In this document: in pieces, positions 37,095 through 45,427 of the stretch
How positions within the stretch are numbered: the stretch's first letter is position 1
Layout: each line of letters opens with the position of its first letter
Assembly (NCBI GenBank): GCA_913043235.1
Contig: CAJWLO010000013.1
Span: 1-63,351 of the forward strand
Reading direction: 5' to 3'
Length of the DNA: 63,351 nt
Source: an uncultured Fidelibacterota bacterium
Lineage (GTDB): Bacteria > Fidelibacterota > Marinisomatia > Marinisomatales > UBA1611
The notes under the pieces: generated by a model
Database searches by the model: none
Told to the model about the DNA's origin: nothing
The model's input: the letters and a program-made list of their open reading frames with translations, nothing else
Translations under genes and position numbers: made by a program

Positions 37095-39160
37095 ATCTAC
37101 TTGCGCCTTCCGTAATATGGATGCTTGCAGCAATTGCAATCCCAGTCATTATCCATTTCCTAACCCGACTACGATTGAATAAAGTGGAATTCAGTAGTCT
37201 GCATTTCATCAAAAAGCTGGAAACTAGTTCCATTCGCAAAGTTCAGATCCAGAAGATTCTATTACTGCTGCTACGTATTTTAGCAATTTCTGCTTTGGTA
37301 TTGATGCTTGCACAGCCGGTTACTCAAGGACTGATTCCTGGCTGGTTAGCAGCTGAACAGCGATCTCATTTGGTTATTGTGATTGATAATTCTGCGAGTA
37401 TGAATGGGAAATTAGATGGAGAATCTTTATTAGAAAGTGCTAAATCTGGAGCAATCTCATTATTACCCTTTTTCCATGATAATACTCAAGCAACTGTGAT
37501 ACAGACATGTCCTAAGAAAACGATCTTTACAGGGTCACCTCATGATCCGCTTTTGCCTTCCTTAATAAAAGGTATAGAAGCTTCCTATGAATTTGATAAT
37601 ATCTGGGACTTAATTGATTCCCTGACCACAGATCCTACAATTGATGAGTTATTAAAGGAATGTGTTGTCTTCAGTAGCCTAATGCATAGACCTGATAGCA
37701 CTTTTTTAGCGAAAAACTTTCTTGATGATTGGAAATTTTATTTTATCAATCCTGGGCAAATATTTGATAATATCTCGATTCAATCAGTTTCCTCCATCAA
37801 TCGAATAAAAACTGTCAATGACTTGGTTAAACTTAATACACGGATTAGAAATTCCGGGAACCTATCCAAGCCAAATGTGCCTGTGGAATTATTATTTGAT
37901 AATCATCGTGTTGGACAGGTGGTGGCCGAATTTGTCCCTGCTAGGGAAAAGGAATTCATATTCCAGGCTTATCCTGGCAGAAAGGGTATTGTCCGGGCCA
38001 GGGTCACTCTGCCTGATGATGATTACTCTGCTGATAATAACTGGTTTATTTCCATGCCGGTTATGGAACAGATCAAATGTGGGCTTATCGCTAGCACTGA
38101 GGAAGAATTAACAATCTTGGAAATGATCTTTCGTTCGATTGATCCCACCAATCAATTTTTATTTATTGAATCGCGACTACAGCCGGAAATTAATCGGCTT
38201 TTCATTGATGAGCTGGATGTAGTAGTCATCCATAATCCTCAAACTATATTAGAAGAGGCTGCTCTTGCTTTGGATCATTTCTTAAAAAACGGAGGAGGAT
38301 TAATTTGGTTTCAAGGCAATGGAGATACTACTATTTTCAATAGTAACTTGGTGACCCACATGGGATTTCCTGTAATTGAAGAATTTAAAAAAACAGTAAC
38401 AGGATTTTTTGGAATTAATTACCAAACGTCGAATTCTGACCTGCTTTCTAATCTTCAGGTAAGAAATATTCACAAAGAATTACCGGAAATATTTTCGTAT
38501 ATTGATATTAAGACGACACTAAAACAAAAAATACATCTGACCTTGGACACCGGCGATCCATTTTTATTAGAATTTTCTAAAGGAAGTGGAACTGTTTTTT
38601 ATTTCACATCTCTACTTGATTTAAGGTGGAATGATTTGCCAGTTCGCGGCCTGCTAATTCCTCTAATTTATCGGTTATTGATATTGAGCGGAACGGATGA
38701 AATCAATACATCTCCTGTGACAGTGGGAAGCGCAAAATGGATATCGATTGAACAGGATTACATTCGTAGGACCTGGGAGGTGGAATCACCTTCAGGACAA
38801 AAAACTCTTATTGTGCCTGATTTCAACAGAGAGGGAATTCTAATCCCAAACACGGATGAATTGGGTATTTACCAAGTCTTTTCCAATGGGGAATTATTTA
38901 CATCATTTCCTACAAGATTGCATGAAAAAGAATATATCCGGGATGAATCATTTCAAGTAAATCTAAATCAAATAATTTCTGCTGATAATACTCAATGGCT
39001 GAGTCTAGAAATGGACTTAGCTAAGCTATTTTCAGAAGTTCGGCAAGGGAAAGCGCTATGGAAGACATTTTTATTGATTACGGTTGTTTTGCTTTTGCTG
39101 GAATCGATCATAGGTAGGCCAAATCTCTCAAAAATAAAATCACCAGAAAACTATGATTGA
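37091..39160 (+). CDS. BatA-like membrane protein with von Willebrand factor A domain, 689 aa
   Basis: An N-terminal BatA/aerotolerance domain with two hydrophobic helices (about residues 5-25 and 55-75) carries the family pattern F-L-x-P-x-x-I-W and I-P-x-I-I-H-F-L, then R-x-L-x-I-x-A-L-V-L-M-L-A-Q-P. A vWA domain follows with the MIDAS motif D-N-S-A-S at 99-103. The remaining large extracytoplasmic part (about 250-650) includes a GATase-like stretch near 370-400, and a C-terminal helix is at about 660-678. FCB bacteria carry such proteins, often near MoxR; no MoxR is seen here. GTG start, 4-nt overlap with the kinase-like gene. Molecular role is unknown. Confidence 0.8.
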   Translation: MNLLAPSVIWMLAAIAIPVIIHFLTRLRLNKVEFSSLHFIKKLETSSIRKVQIQKILLLLLRILAISALVLMLAQPVTQGLIPGWLAAEQRSHLVIVIDNSASMNGKLDGESLLESAKSGAISLLPFFHDNTQATVIQTCPKKTIFTGSPHDPLLPSLIKGIEASYEFDNIWDLIDSLTTDPTIDELLKECVVFSSLMHRPDSTFLAKNFLDDWKFYFINPGQIFDNISIQSVSSINRIKTVNDLVKLNTRIRNSGNLSKPNVPVELLFDNHRVGQVVAEFVPAREKEFIFQAYPGRKGIVRARVTLPDDDYSADNNWFISMPVMEQIKCGLIASTEEELTILEMIFRSIDPTNQFLFIESRLQPEINRLFIDELDVVVIHNPQTILEEAALALDHFLKNGGGLIWFQGNGDTTIFNSNLVTHMGFPVIEEFKKTVTGFFGINYQTSNSDLLSNLQVRNIHKELPEIFSYIDIKTTLKQKIHLTLDTGDPFLLEFSKGSGTVFYFTSLLDLRWNDLPVRGLLIPLIYRLLILSGTDEINTSPVTVGSAKWISIEQDYIRRTWEVESPSGQKTLIVPDFNREGILIPNTDELGIYQVFSNGELFTSFPTRLHEKEYIRDESFQVNLNQIISADNTQWLSLEMDLAKLFSEVRQGKALWKTFLLITVVLLLLESIIGRPNLSKIKSPENYD

Positions 39161-40421
39161 AAAACTCTCAGTAGATCGAGAAAAAGCACTTTTGATTGGC
39201 GTGATCCGACATGGGATAATGGAAAATATTGTGCATGAGCACTTGGATGAACTTGAATTATTAGCTGATACGGCCGGGGCGAAGGTGATTGGCCGAGTTA
39301 CACAAAAAGTTTCCAGAATAAATGCCGCAACATTTATTGGGAGAGGCAAAGCCCAGCAGGTCATAGATCAAGCAGTGATATTGGGAGCCAACCTCATATT
39401 ATTTGATGATGAACTCAGTCCGGCACAGATCAAAAATTACCACAAGATGGCCCGAGGAATCAAAGTGCTAGACCGTAACGGCCTGATTTTGGATATTTTC
39501 CAGAAGCATGCCCGTACAAAGGAAGCTCGGACTCAGGTAGATCTGGCCTATCTGGAATATCTGTTGCCCCGACTTACACGCCAATGGACCCACCTAGAAC
39601 GGCAAATGGGCGGCATAGGTACCCGTGCCGGTATGGGAGAAACTCAAATCGAGGTTGATAAGCGCCTTATCCGGACCCGCATTGCCAAACTGAAAAAAGA
39701 ACTGGGACGTATTGAAAAAGAACGATCAACTCAAGGTGCAGGTAGAAAAAAGGAATATCGGGTTGCCTTGGTAGGTTATACCAATGCTGGGAAATCTACA
39801 TTATTTAAAGCACTTACTAGTGCAGATGTGTATATAAAAAATCAACTGTTTGCCACACTGGATACTACGATAAGGAAAGTTGGGCTGGATAATTCACACT
39901 CCATATTACTTAGTGACACCGTGGGCTTTATCCGAAAACTTCCTCACAACCTAGTTGCATCTTTTAAGAGTACTTTAAAAGAAGTCCTTGAAGCGGATCT
40001 TATCTTGAAAGTTTTTGATATTTCATCACCCCAGATTGATGATCATATCCAAACTATTAATGATGTATTACGGGAATTGGGTGCATCTGGCATCCAAGAT
40101 ATTATTGTATTGAATAAAGTTGATCTTATTTCAGATATGAAGCTTATTGAAAAACGTCAACGTCATATCCCGGATGCAATCTCAATATCTGCTTTGCAGC
40201 ACTTGCGTTTATCGGGGTTAAAAAAACGTATTCTAACTGCTATGGGAAAAAATTATGAAACTATTGAACTTATGCTGTCTTATGATCAAGGCCGTATCAT
40301 CCATCAGGCCCAAGATGGTGTAGAAGTTTTAAACCGTGAGTACGTAGAGGAAGGAATAAAATTAAGAATTCGAGGCAGTCAATCCAGGATTAATAAAATA
40401 TTAAGAGCAACTGTTGATTAA
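39153..40421 (+). CDS. hflX: ribosome-associated GTPase HflX
   Basis: This translational GTPase-family protein splits stalled ribosomes under stress. The N-terminal HflX domain (about residues 10-190) contains the family stretch A-T-F-I-G-R-G-K-A-Q, L-F-D-D-E-L-S-P-A-Q and G-G-I-G-T-R-A-G-M-G-E-T-Q-I-E-x-D-x-R. The G domain follows: G1 G-Y-T-N-A-G-K-S-T near 208, G3 D-T-V-G-F, G4 N-K-V-D near 325. The 422 aa are normal. It ends the long plus-strand block and is convergent with the SDR gene, with only 13 nt between the stop codons. Confidence 0.96.
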   Translation: MIEKLSVDREKALLIGVIRHGIMENIVHEHLDELELLADTAGAKVIGRVTQKVSRINAATFIGRGKAQQVIDQAVILGANLILFDDELSPAQIKNYHKMARGIKVLDRNGLILDIFQKHARTKEARTQVDLAYLEYLLPRLTRQWTHLERQMGGIGTRAGMGETQIEVDKRLIRTRIAKLKKELGRIEKERSTQGAGRKKEYRVALVGYTNAGKSTLFKALTSADVYIKNQLFATLDTTIRKVGLDNSHSILLSDTVGFIRKLPHNLVASFKSTLKEVLEADLILKVFDISSPQIDDHIQTINDVLRELGASGIQDIIVLNKVDLISDMKLIEKRQRHIPDAISISALQHLRLSGLKKRILTAMGKNYETIELMLSYDQGRIIHQAQDGVEVLNREYVEEGIKLRIRGSQSRINKILRATVD

Positions 40422-40434
40422 TAAGGATCGGTCT

Positions 40435-41244
40435 TTATTCCTTTTTGTTATCATCAATAGCACGATTCACTTTCCTTTCCAGGTATTGTTTGAAAAAAAC
40501 ATTCAAGAATGGTATCAAACTCAGTTTTCTTGGTATATATACTGTTGATTTATCCATTTCTATTGCATGAATAATTTCATGTACACATTCTTCAAGTCGA
40601 ACTGATTCACGGGTATGTTTTCGTGATGATTTTTCATGAGGTTTACCATCAGGGCCAAAGGCATTACTCCTTAAATTTGTGTCCCTTATCCAGCTTAATA
40701 CAGCTTCCAAGACACTAATCTCCCCTTTATGTTCCATTGCAAGGGTATTTAAAAATCCATGAAGCGCATGTTTGGATGCAACATAGCCGGAGTGATTAGG
40801 AAAACCCATGATTGCCTGTGCTGTAGAACAACTCACAATTTTCCCATGAACTTCCTTCAAATAAGGCAGAGCAGCATGGCAGCAGTTGACGGCCCCCATG
40901 TAATTAGTATTCATCAATTCGCGGAAAAAATTAATATCCGTTATTTCCTCAAATCGGGCCCACATGCTAATACCAGCATTCAATATTATGCTGTCAATCC
41001 GGCCATAGGCTGTAAGAGTATCCTGAACTAGGGCACGGCATTGTTCCAAAGCGGTAATATCGGTTTGGACGGCTAGAGCAGATCCGCCTGCAGATTCTAT
41101 TGCTTGGCACACACGGTCAAGTTCTTCTTTTCTACGGGCAGCACAAACAACTTGTGCTCCTTTTCTTGCAAGATTTTTTGAGAGCTGTTCACCAATGCCA
41201 GAAGATGCACCGGTAACAATATAGACCTTATTATTTACAGTCAA
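40435..41244 (-). CDS. short-chain dehydrogenase/reductase, possible acyl/alkyl-DHAP reductase
   Basis: This is a classical SDR. The NADP(H)-binding motif T-G-A-S-S-G-I-G is near residues 11-18, L-N-A-G-I-S near 87-92, the catalytic Ser region C-S-T-A-Q near 138-142, and Y-x-x-x-K in G-Y-V-A-S-K-H near 153-159. Arg residues after the second strand favour NADPH. A hydrophobic, then basic C-terminus could touch the membrane. It is the last gene of a minus-strand operon with an AGPS homologue and an acyltransferase. In mammals the 1-acyl/alkyl-DHAP reductase PexRAP (DHRS7B) is also an SDR, which suggests the same step here; that role is inference. The start appears to be TTG. Confidence 0.82.
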   Translation of the reverse strand: MTVNNKVYIVTGASSGIGEQLSKNLARKGAQVVCAARRKEELDRVCQAIESAGGSALAVQTDITALEQCRALVQDTLTAYGRIDSIILNAGISMWARFEEITDINFFRELMNTNYMGAVNCCHAALPYLKEVHGKIVSCSTAQAIMGFPNHSGYVASKHALHGFLNTLAMEHKGEISVLEAVLSWIRDTNLRSNAFGPDGKPHEKSSRKHTRESVRLEECVHEIIHAIEMDKSTVYIPRKLSLIPFLNVFFKQYLERKVNRAIDDNKKE

Positions 41245-41274
41245 TACTGGATTACCTAAAGAAAAATCAGCAAA

Positions 41275-43029
41275 CTAATCATGGAAGACATTATTTTGAA
41301 TGCCAAAAATATTTTGGGGATCATGAGAATTTTTAATGTTCCTTAACAATTCAATGCTTGCGGATGATATGGTATCTTTCATGAAATCTTTACGCAGTTT
41401 CCCGACTCCATGATGGTGGGATATGGATCCACCGCTGGCAATAATAGCTTCCCGCATAGAATGTTCAATGGAATGAAATACATCTATCGCGTTTTTTACC
41501 CCTTTCACACTAAGGGCAAACATAAAATAGATACAGACACCGGTATGGTAGATCTGTGGTATTCGGTATGATATGTAAGGTTTCCCTGGGATACGATGTT
41601 TTTTATGCAGCTCGTGTAACCTTTCTGCCGCAGCAAGACATACATCATGAATCTTACTCCAAGGTACTGATGTTTCCATCGTTTCTCCGATGATATGATA
41701 AGCGCTCATAAAATCCCTAATGTATGCTATAGCAAAAGTTAGGTTGTATCCTCGTTTACCATTTTCTGATCCACCAATTATTCCATTGTATTTTTTTGTC
41801 AATTTTTTTATTTGGTCCAACTGAAAATCTACTTCATTACGAGTACCTTCTAGTTTGAATGATGCGCCTACCATCTTATAAGGGTCAAATCCTTTAATTT
41901 TCAACACAAAAAATTTCTCAATATTTTTCATCCAAATACTTATTCCTTCTGGCCGTTCCTTGAGTGCCTGGCCAAAACGAAATTGCACATTGTCCATTAA
42001 ACGGGCACTAGCGGGTAAAGTTTCACTTTTAGAGAGCTCATTCATAAAAGCTACACCACTTTCCCAATTATGAAAGAGTGCGGAATTATAATCCTGAACT
42101 TCAGGGATCGAATGCAGTTTCAGAGTAGCTTTTGTAATGATGCCAAAATTTCCTTCAGATCCAAGTAGAATGTTCTGTGGGTTTATTCCAATGGATGCTC
42201 TGGTGATAGGCTTTACTTGCTCCACAACACCTTTGGGTGTGATCATGGTAATATTCTCTATGATATCCTCAATGTTTCCGTAACGATTTTTTTTCATGCC
42301 ACTTGCATTTGTTGATATCCAGCCACCAAGGGTAGAAAACTCAATGCTGTCGGGTTCATGTCCAACAGTAAATCCTTTTTCTTGCAGTATCTCCTCCAGT
42401 TTTCGTCCTGTGATACCAGCTTGAACAGTGACACGACGGTCTTCTTCATCAATTGTATCTATTTGATTCATTCGCCTTGTATCAACTGCAACGACCATAC
42501 GTTTCTCTTGGTCAGGTATCTTTAATGCATCACTAACACTAGTACCACCACCATAAGGAACTAAGCATACATTGTGTTTGAGTGCAAGTAGAATCAGTTT
42601 CTGTGTTTCTTCTTCCGATTCTATATAAAAGACCATATCTGATATTCTATTAATTTTGGAATATATGGCTTTGTATACTTCATCTGTGGTTTGACCTTGG
42701 CTATGAATCAACCGTTCTTCATCATCAATGGTGTATCTATTTTCGGGAAATTTGGATTTAACTTCATCAAAAAATGCTGTGTTAATTTTGGGCTCTTTGG
42801 CTGGTTTGTCTTTTACTTCTGACAATACATCACTCGGATCTATGGTGATATCCAACATTTCTTCCACATAAGGAATGAAGTCCGGCATGTCTATACCGCA
42901 AAGTTCATATCGGTTGCCCGTCATACTTACAGAGCGATCTTGATTGAGAATGAACTGAGAATCTCTAAACCCCCATTTATGACCCCAATTGGTGTCATTA
43001 ACTGCGTAAAATTTTTCTTTTTTACTCAT
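41275..43029 (-). CDS. alkyldihydroxyacetonephosphate synthase (AGPS) homologue, 584 aa
   Basis: This FAD-dependent enzyme of the AGPS family exchanges the acyl group of acyl-DHAP for a fatty alcohol, making the ether bond of ether lipids. The FAD-binding segment is P-Y-G-G-G-T-S-V-S (158-166). The highly family-specific G-H-E-P-D-S-I-E-F-S-T-L-G-G-W-I-S-T (223-240) and A-S-G-M-K-K-N-R-Y-G-N (242-252) follow. Catalytic residues of animal AGPS have counterparts: Arg438 in A-Y-I-R-D, Tyr501 in C-I-Y-F, and the His triad 538-540 in S-H-H-H-G-V-G-K-L-R. The match runs over nearly the whole length, beyond generic GlcD-type oxidases. There is no peroxisomal or export signal. It overlaps the acyltransferase gene by 8 nt. 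Confidence 0.9.
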   Translation of the reverse strand: MSKKEKFYAVNDTNWGHKWGFRDSQFILNQDRSVSMTGNRYELCGIDMPDFIPYVEEMLDITIDPSDVLSEVKDKPAKEPKINTAFFDEVKSKFPENRYTIDDEERLIHSQGQTTDEVYKAIYSKINRISDMVFYIESEEETQKLILLALKHNVCLVPYGGGTSVSDALKIPDQEKRMVVAVDTRRMNQIDTIDEEDRRVTVQAGITGRKLEEILQEKGFTVGHEPDSIEFSTLGGWISTNASGMKKNRYGNIEDIIENITMITPKGVVEQVKPITRASIGINPQNILLGSEGNFGIITKATLKLHSIPEVQDYNSALFHNWESGVAFMNELSKSETLPASARLMDNVQFRFGQALKERPEGISIWMKNIEKFFVLKIKGFDPYKMVGASFKLEGTRNEVDFQLDQIKKLTKKYNGIIGGSENGKRGYNLTFAIAYIRDFMSAYHIIGETMETSVPWSKIHDVCLAAAERLHELHKKHRIPGKPYISYRIPQIYHTGVCIYFMFALSVKGVKNAIDVFHSIEHSMREAIIASGGSISHHHGVGKLRKDFMKDTISSASIELLRNIKNSHDPQNIFGIQNNVFHD

Positions 43030-43753
43030 ATAACATCTCGGCTTTTTCCTTGATTTTTTCTTCTAATGCTGAAGTCATATTTTTGATAGCTGAATTCATT
43101 TCTTGTTGATTGGGATTATCGATTTTCATAAAAGAATGAGGATAAATTGGGTCGAGAATGTATACATTAATGTTGGAAGGCCAACTAAAAAATATTTTTC
43201 CTTTTGGCCATACTTTATGCGATCCGTATATAACAGCAGGTAGAATAGGTTTTTTTAGGTTAAGGGCGAATATAGCAGGCCCTTTTTGAAACGGTAATAT
43301 TAGTCCAGGTGTACCCCGGGTACCTTCAGGAAACATTACAAGGTTTCGATTTTCATAATCCATAAAAGAATTGCATAGCATTAAGGTATCTTCTATGGAA
43401 AATTTGCGAACTCCATCAATTTTACGATCTATTGGTATCAGATTCATGACGGTATTAACCAGAGTACGTTTTATCCAACTGTCAAACCAGTAGTCTTTGG
43501 CAGCCAGCATACCAAAATGATTAAAGCTTTTTGCAGCAGCAGCAGACAAAAGAGCTACATCCATATGGCTGTTATGGTTGCTAGCAAATATATAGGACGA
43601 ATCGGGAATTTTTTCCCTGCCATGAACTTTCAGAGGAGTATAAATGGTAAAAATTAATTTGCTATAAATATAAAATAATGTTTTCCAGATTTTATAGTAA
43701 AACCGTTGTTTCCCCAAAAGGTAGGCATATTTGGGGTCTTGGAGTACATCCAT
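43022..43753 (-). CDS. PlsC/GNPAT-type glycerophosphate or DHAP acyltransferase, 243 aa
   Basis: This lysophospholipid-acyltransferase-family protein has the catalytic H-x4-D at residues 60-65 (N-H-N-S-H-M-D) and the substrate-binding F-P-E-G-T-R-G at 141-147. A hydrophobic N-terminal segment (about 25-40) suggests membrane association. PlsC enzymes acylate lysophosphatidic acid. In ether-lipid synthesis the related GNPAT acylates DHAP to feed AGPS. Because the AGPS homologue overlaps it by 8 nt and the SDR follows, DHAP acylation is the more attractive role here, but sequence motifs alone cannot distinguish the acceptors. The HMG-CoA-reductase homologue ends 8 nt upstream. Confidence 0.87.
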   Translation of the reverse strand: MDVLQDPKYAYLLGKQRFYYKIWKTLFYIYSKLIFTIYTPLKVHGREKIPDSSYIFASNHNSHMDVALLSAAAAKSFNHFGMLAAKDYWFDSWIKRTLVNTVMNLIPIDRKIDGVRKFSIEDTLMLCNSFMDYENRNLVMFPEGTRGTPGLILPFQKGPAIFALNLKKPILPAVIYGSHKVWPKGKIFFSWPSNINVYILDPIYPHSFMKIDNPNQQEMNSAIKNMTSALEEKIKEKAEMLYE

Positions 43754-43761
43754 AAGAGAAA

Positions 43762-44922
43762 TTATTTTCTGCCATATTTCATATGAGCATCGGTCCAGGT
43801 GTGGGAGCCAATAGCACAGATAAGAGATATTTCAAGTGCAAGCGTAGCTCCTGCTATGATTTCCGCAAGTTTTCTGGATGAATTCTCGCTTCTGCTACAT
43901 CCCAGCAGTTCCAAATTTCTATTTTGCATTTTTAAGCTTGTGCCTCCACCTACGGTCCCTACCGTGAGTGATGGAAGGGTTAGTTTAAACTTCAAACCTT
44001 CTTCTCTTTTTTCAAGGCCAACATGACCAATGCTATTTTCAGCTACACAAGCTGTGTCTTGTCCTGTAGCTAAATAAATTGCTGTCAATGCGTTAGAAAC
44101 ATGGAGTCCATTGCCATATATCCCAGCCATACTTGATACGATTGGATAAAAGCTCCAAGCATCAAACAAAACATCAGGATCCATTTTTAGGATTCTTTTC
44201 ATTACGCTATTCTTTATTGTCGTTTCGGCAGTTACCCCGTGTCCCCGGCCTAAAAGCATATTTCTGACGGACGCTTTTTTGTCACTGTTAATGTTTGATT
44301 CCAGGAAATATTTGTATTTAGTTTTATTGTGTATGAATTCACAGGCAACCTGTGCCGCTAGGGTAACCATATTTTGCCCAGCGGCATTGCTGGTATCCAT
44401 GACCAGATCTAGAACAACGAAATTTTGAACTGTATACTGATCAATCCTCAGTACTTTTCCATGTTTAGTGGAGCTGCCAGCAACTTCCATAATTTTTTTC
44501 TCATTTTGAGTTACCCAGCTTTGGAATTCAGCGCTTTCCTTTAAATTATTAAAAATGAATACAGGTGCGCGGGAAAGCTCCTGGCGAAAATGTCTCACTT
44601 TTGTACCACCACTTAGAAAAGATGCATACATGCCCCGGTTCATGGACATGGCTAGGGTACCTTCAAGGGTGCATAAGGGAACACAGAATTCTCCTTGTGC
44701 ATAGATTCCATCAAGGGCCAAGGGTCCCACAACGGCCATAGGTATTTTAAGGAATCCTACATGGTTTTCTATGATCCCTTGTAAGTCCTCTTCATTATCT
44801 ACAAGAGTATCATCAAGTTCAATACCAGAAAAGTCCTTGACCCAATCTTTACGGGCCTCAGTATCTTCCCTGAGATACCCTCTTGGAATAGATGAGTTGC
44901 GTCCATTACTCTGTTCGGGCAT
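43762..44922 (-). CDS. hydroxymethylglutaryl-CoA reductase homologue (class I-like), 386 aa
   Basis: HMG-CoA reductase turns a CoA thioester into an alcohol with two NADPH, giving mevalonate. Family marks are I-E-N-H-V-G-F-L-K-I-P-M-A-V-V-G-P-L (51-68), E-G-T-L-A-M-S-M-N-R-G (87-97), G-T-V-G-G-G-T (322-328) and the C-terminal A-H-M-K-Y-G-R. All four catalytic residues have counterparts: Glu87, Lys215 (S-D-K-K), Asp289 (G-Q-D) and His380. The cofactor motif D-A-M-G-M-N is altered to N-A-A-G-Q-N (179-184). Start ATG 44922 has TAGGA upstream and is preferred over an in-frame TTG at 44949. It has no membrane domain. It heads the operon with acyltransferase, AGPS and SDR genes; a 6S-like RNA lies 31 nt upstream. 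Confidence 0.88.
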   Translation of the reverse strand: MPEQSNGRNSSIPRGYLREDTEARKDWVKDFSGIELDDTLVDNEEDLQGIIENHVGFLKIPMAVVGPLALDGIYAQGEFCVPLCTLEGTLAMSMNRGMYASFLSGGTKVRHFRQELSRAPVFIFNNLKESAEFQSWVTQNEKKIMEVAGSSTKHGKVLRIDQYTVQNFVVLDLVMDTSNAAGQNMVTLAAQVACEFIHNKTKYKYFLESNINSDKKASVRNMLLGRGHGVTAETTIKNSVMKRILKMDPDVLFDAWSFYPIVSSMAGIYGNGLHVSNALTAIYLATGQDTACVAENSIGHVGLEKREEGLKFKLTLPSLTVGTVGGGTSLKMQNRNLELLGCSRSENSSRKLAEIIAGATLALEISLICAIGSHTWTDAHMKYGRK

Positions 44923-44953
44923 ATATATTCCTACAAATTTGAATAGCAAATAA

Positions 44954-45131
44954 TTGCGGACAGGGAGTTTTTCAGGACCGATCTTTGTTTATAAGAACGG
45001 TGGGCGCCTCCCACAAACAGCAAACTTCCTTTACTCAGACACAAGTCCTGAGAAGGCCTGTTTTTTGCTAGTGGAGTACAGCTCCCAATAAGTATTACTG
45101 TAGATCCTGAAAATACAGATCCTGCCCGCAA
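44954..45131 (-). ncRNA. ssrS: 6S RNA-like structured RNA (about 178 nt)
   Basis: Read on the minus strand, 45131-45121 pairs with 44964-44954 (11 bp, one G-U) and 45113-45103 pairs with 44979-44969 (11 bp), forming a two-part closing stem. A central bubble follows (45102-45088 opposite 45000-44980, the latter able to form a small CCG-TCTT/AAGA-CGG hairpin). The apical arm has 45087-45084 with 45004-45001, 45082-45081 with 45007-45006, 45076-45071 with 45014-45008, and an inner CTCAG/CTGAG hairpin. Size and architecture (closing stem, bubble with a 3'-side hairpin, long arm) are those of 6S RNA, which mimics an open promoter and binds sigma-70 polymerase. A leader element of the HMG-CoA-reductase operon is the alternative. 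Ends are approximate. Confidence 0.6.
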
Positions 45132-45232
45132 ACCAATTAATAATCTGGAAGAAGTTATATCGATTCTCATCCTTGATACACAAATAAATTTTTAAAAGAA
45201 GAAATCTATTTTCCCAGCTATAGCAAGGATTT

Positions 45233-45427
45233 TCATGATTTATTTTTGCCTTTTTTTATTTCATTATAGGTATCATAATAGGCTTCTCCGGTTTTCTTTA
45301 TATTGGAGAGGATATTGTTTTTGTAATTGCCAGATGTTGATTTAAATACACCCTGTAAAAGAGTGTCAACCAAATCCTGCATATAGGCGAACATGCTACC
45401 CAACTGTTTTGAGAAATCTTTATTCAT
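45233..45427 (-). CDS. small hypothetical protein, 64 aa
   Basis: The ATG at 45427 lies within the last codons of the DUF255 gene (8-nt overlap), so it is probably translated by coupling. The product is helical and charged, with a hydrophobic patch near residues 11-27 ([13 protein letters not shown]), and has a Lys-rich C-terminus. No signal peptide or known motif is present. It is followed by about 100 nt and then the 6S-like RNA on the same strand. I do not recognise a family. Confidence 0.55.
   Translation of the reverse strand: MNKDFSKQLGSMFAYMQDLVDTLLQGVFKSTSGNYKNNILSNIKKTGEAYYDTYNEIKKGKNKS

Noticed and set aside
44931-45170. 79-codon minus-strand frame upstream of the HMG-CoA-reductase homologue
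   Set aside because: It coincides with the structured 6S-like RNA and has no family resemblance or ribosome site; RNA structure explains the sequence better.
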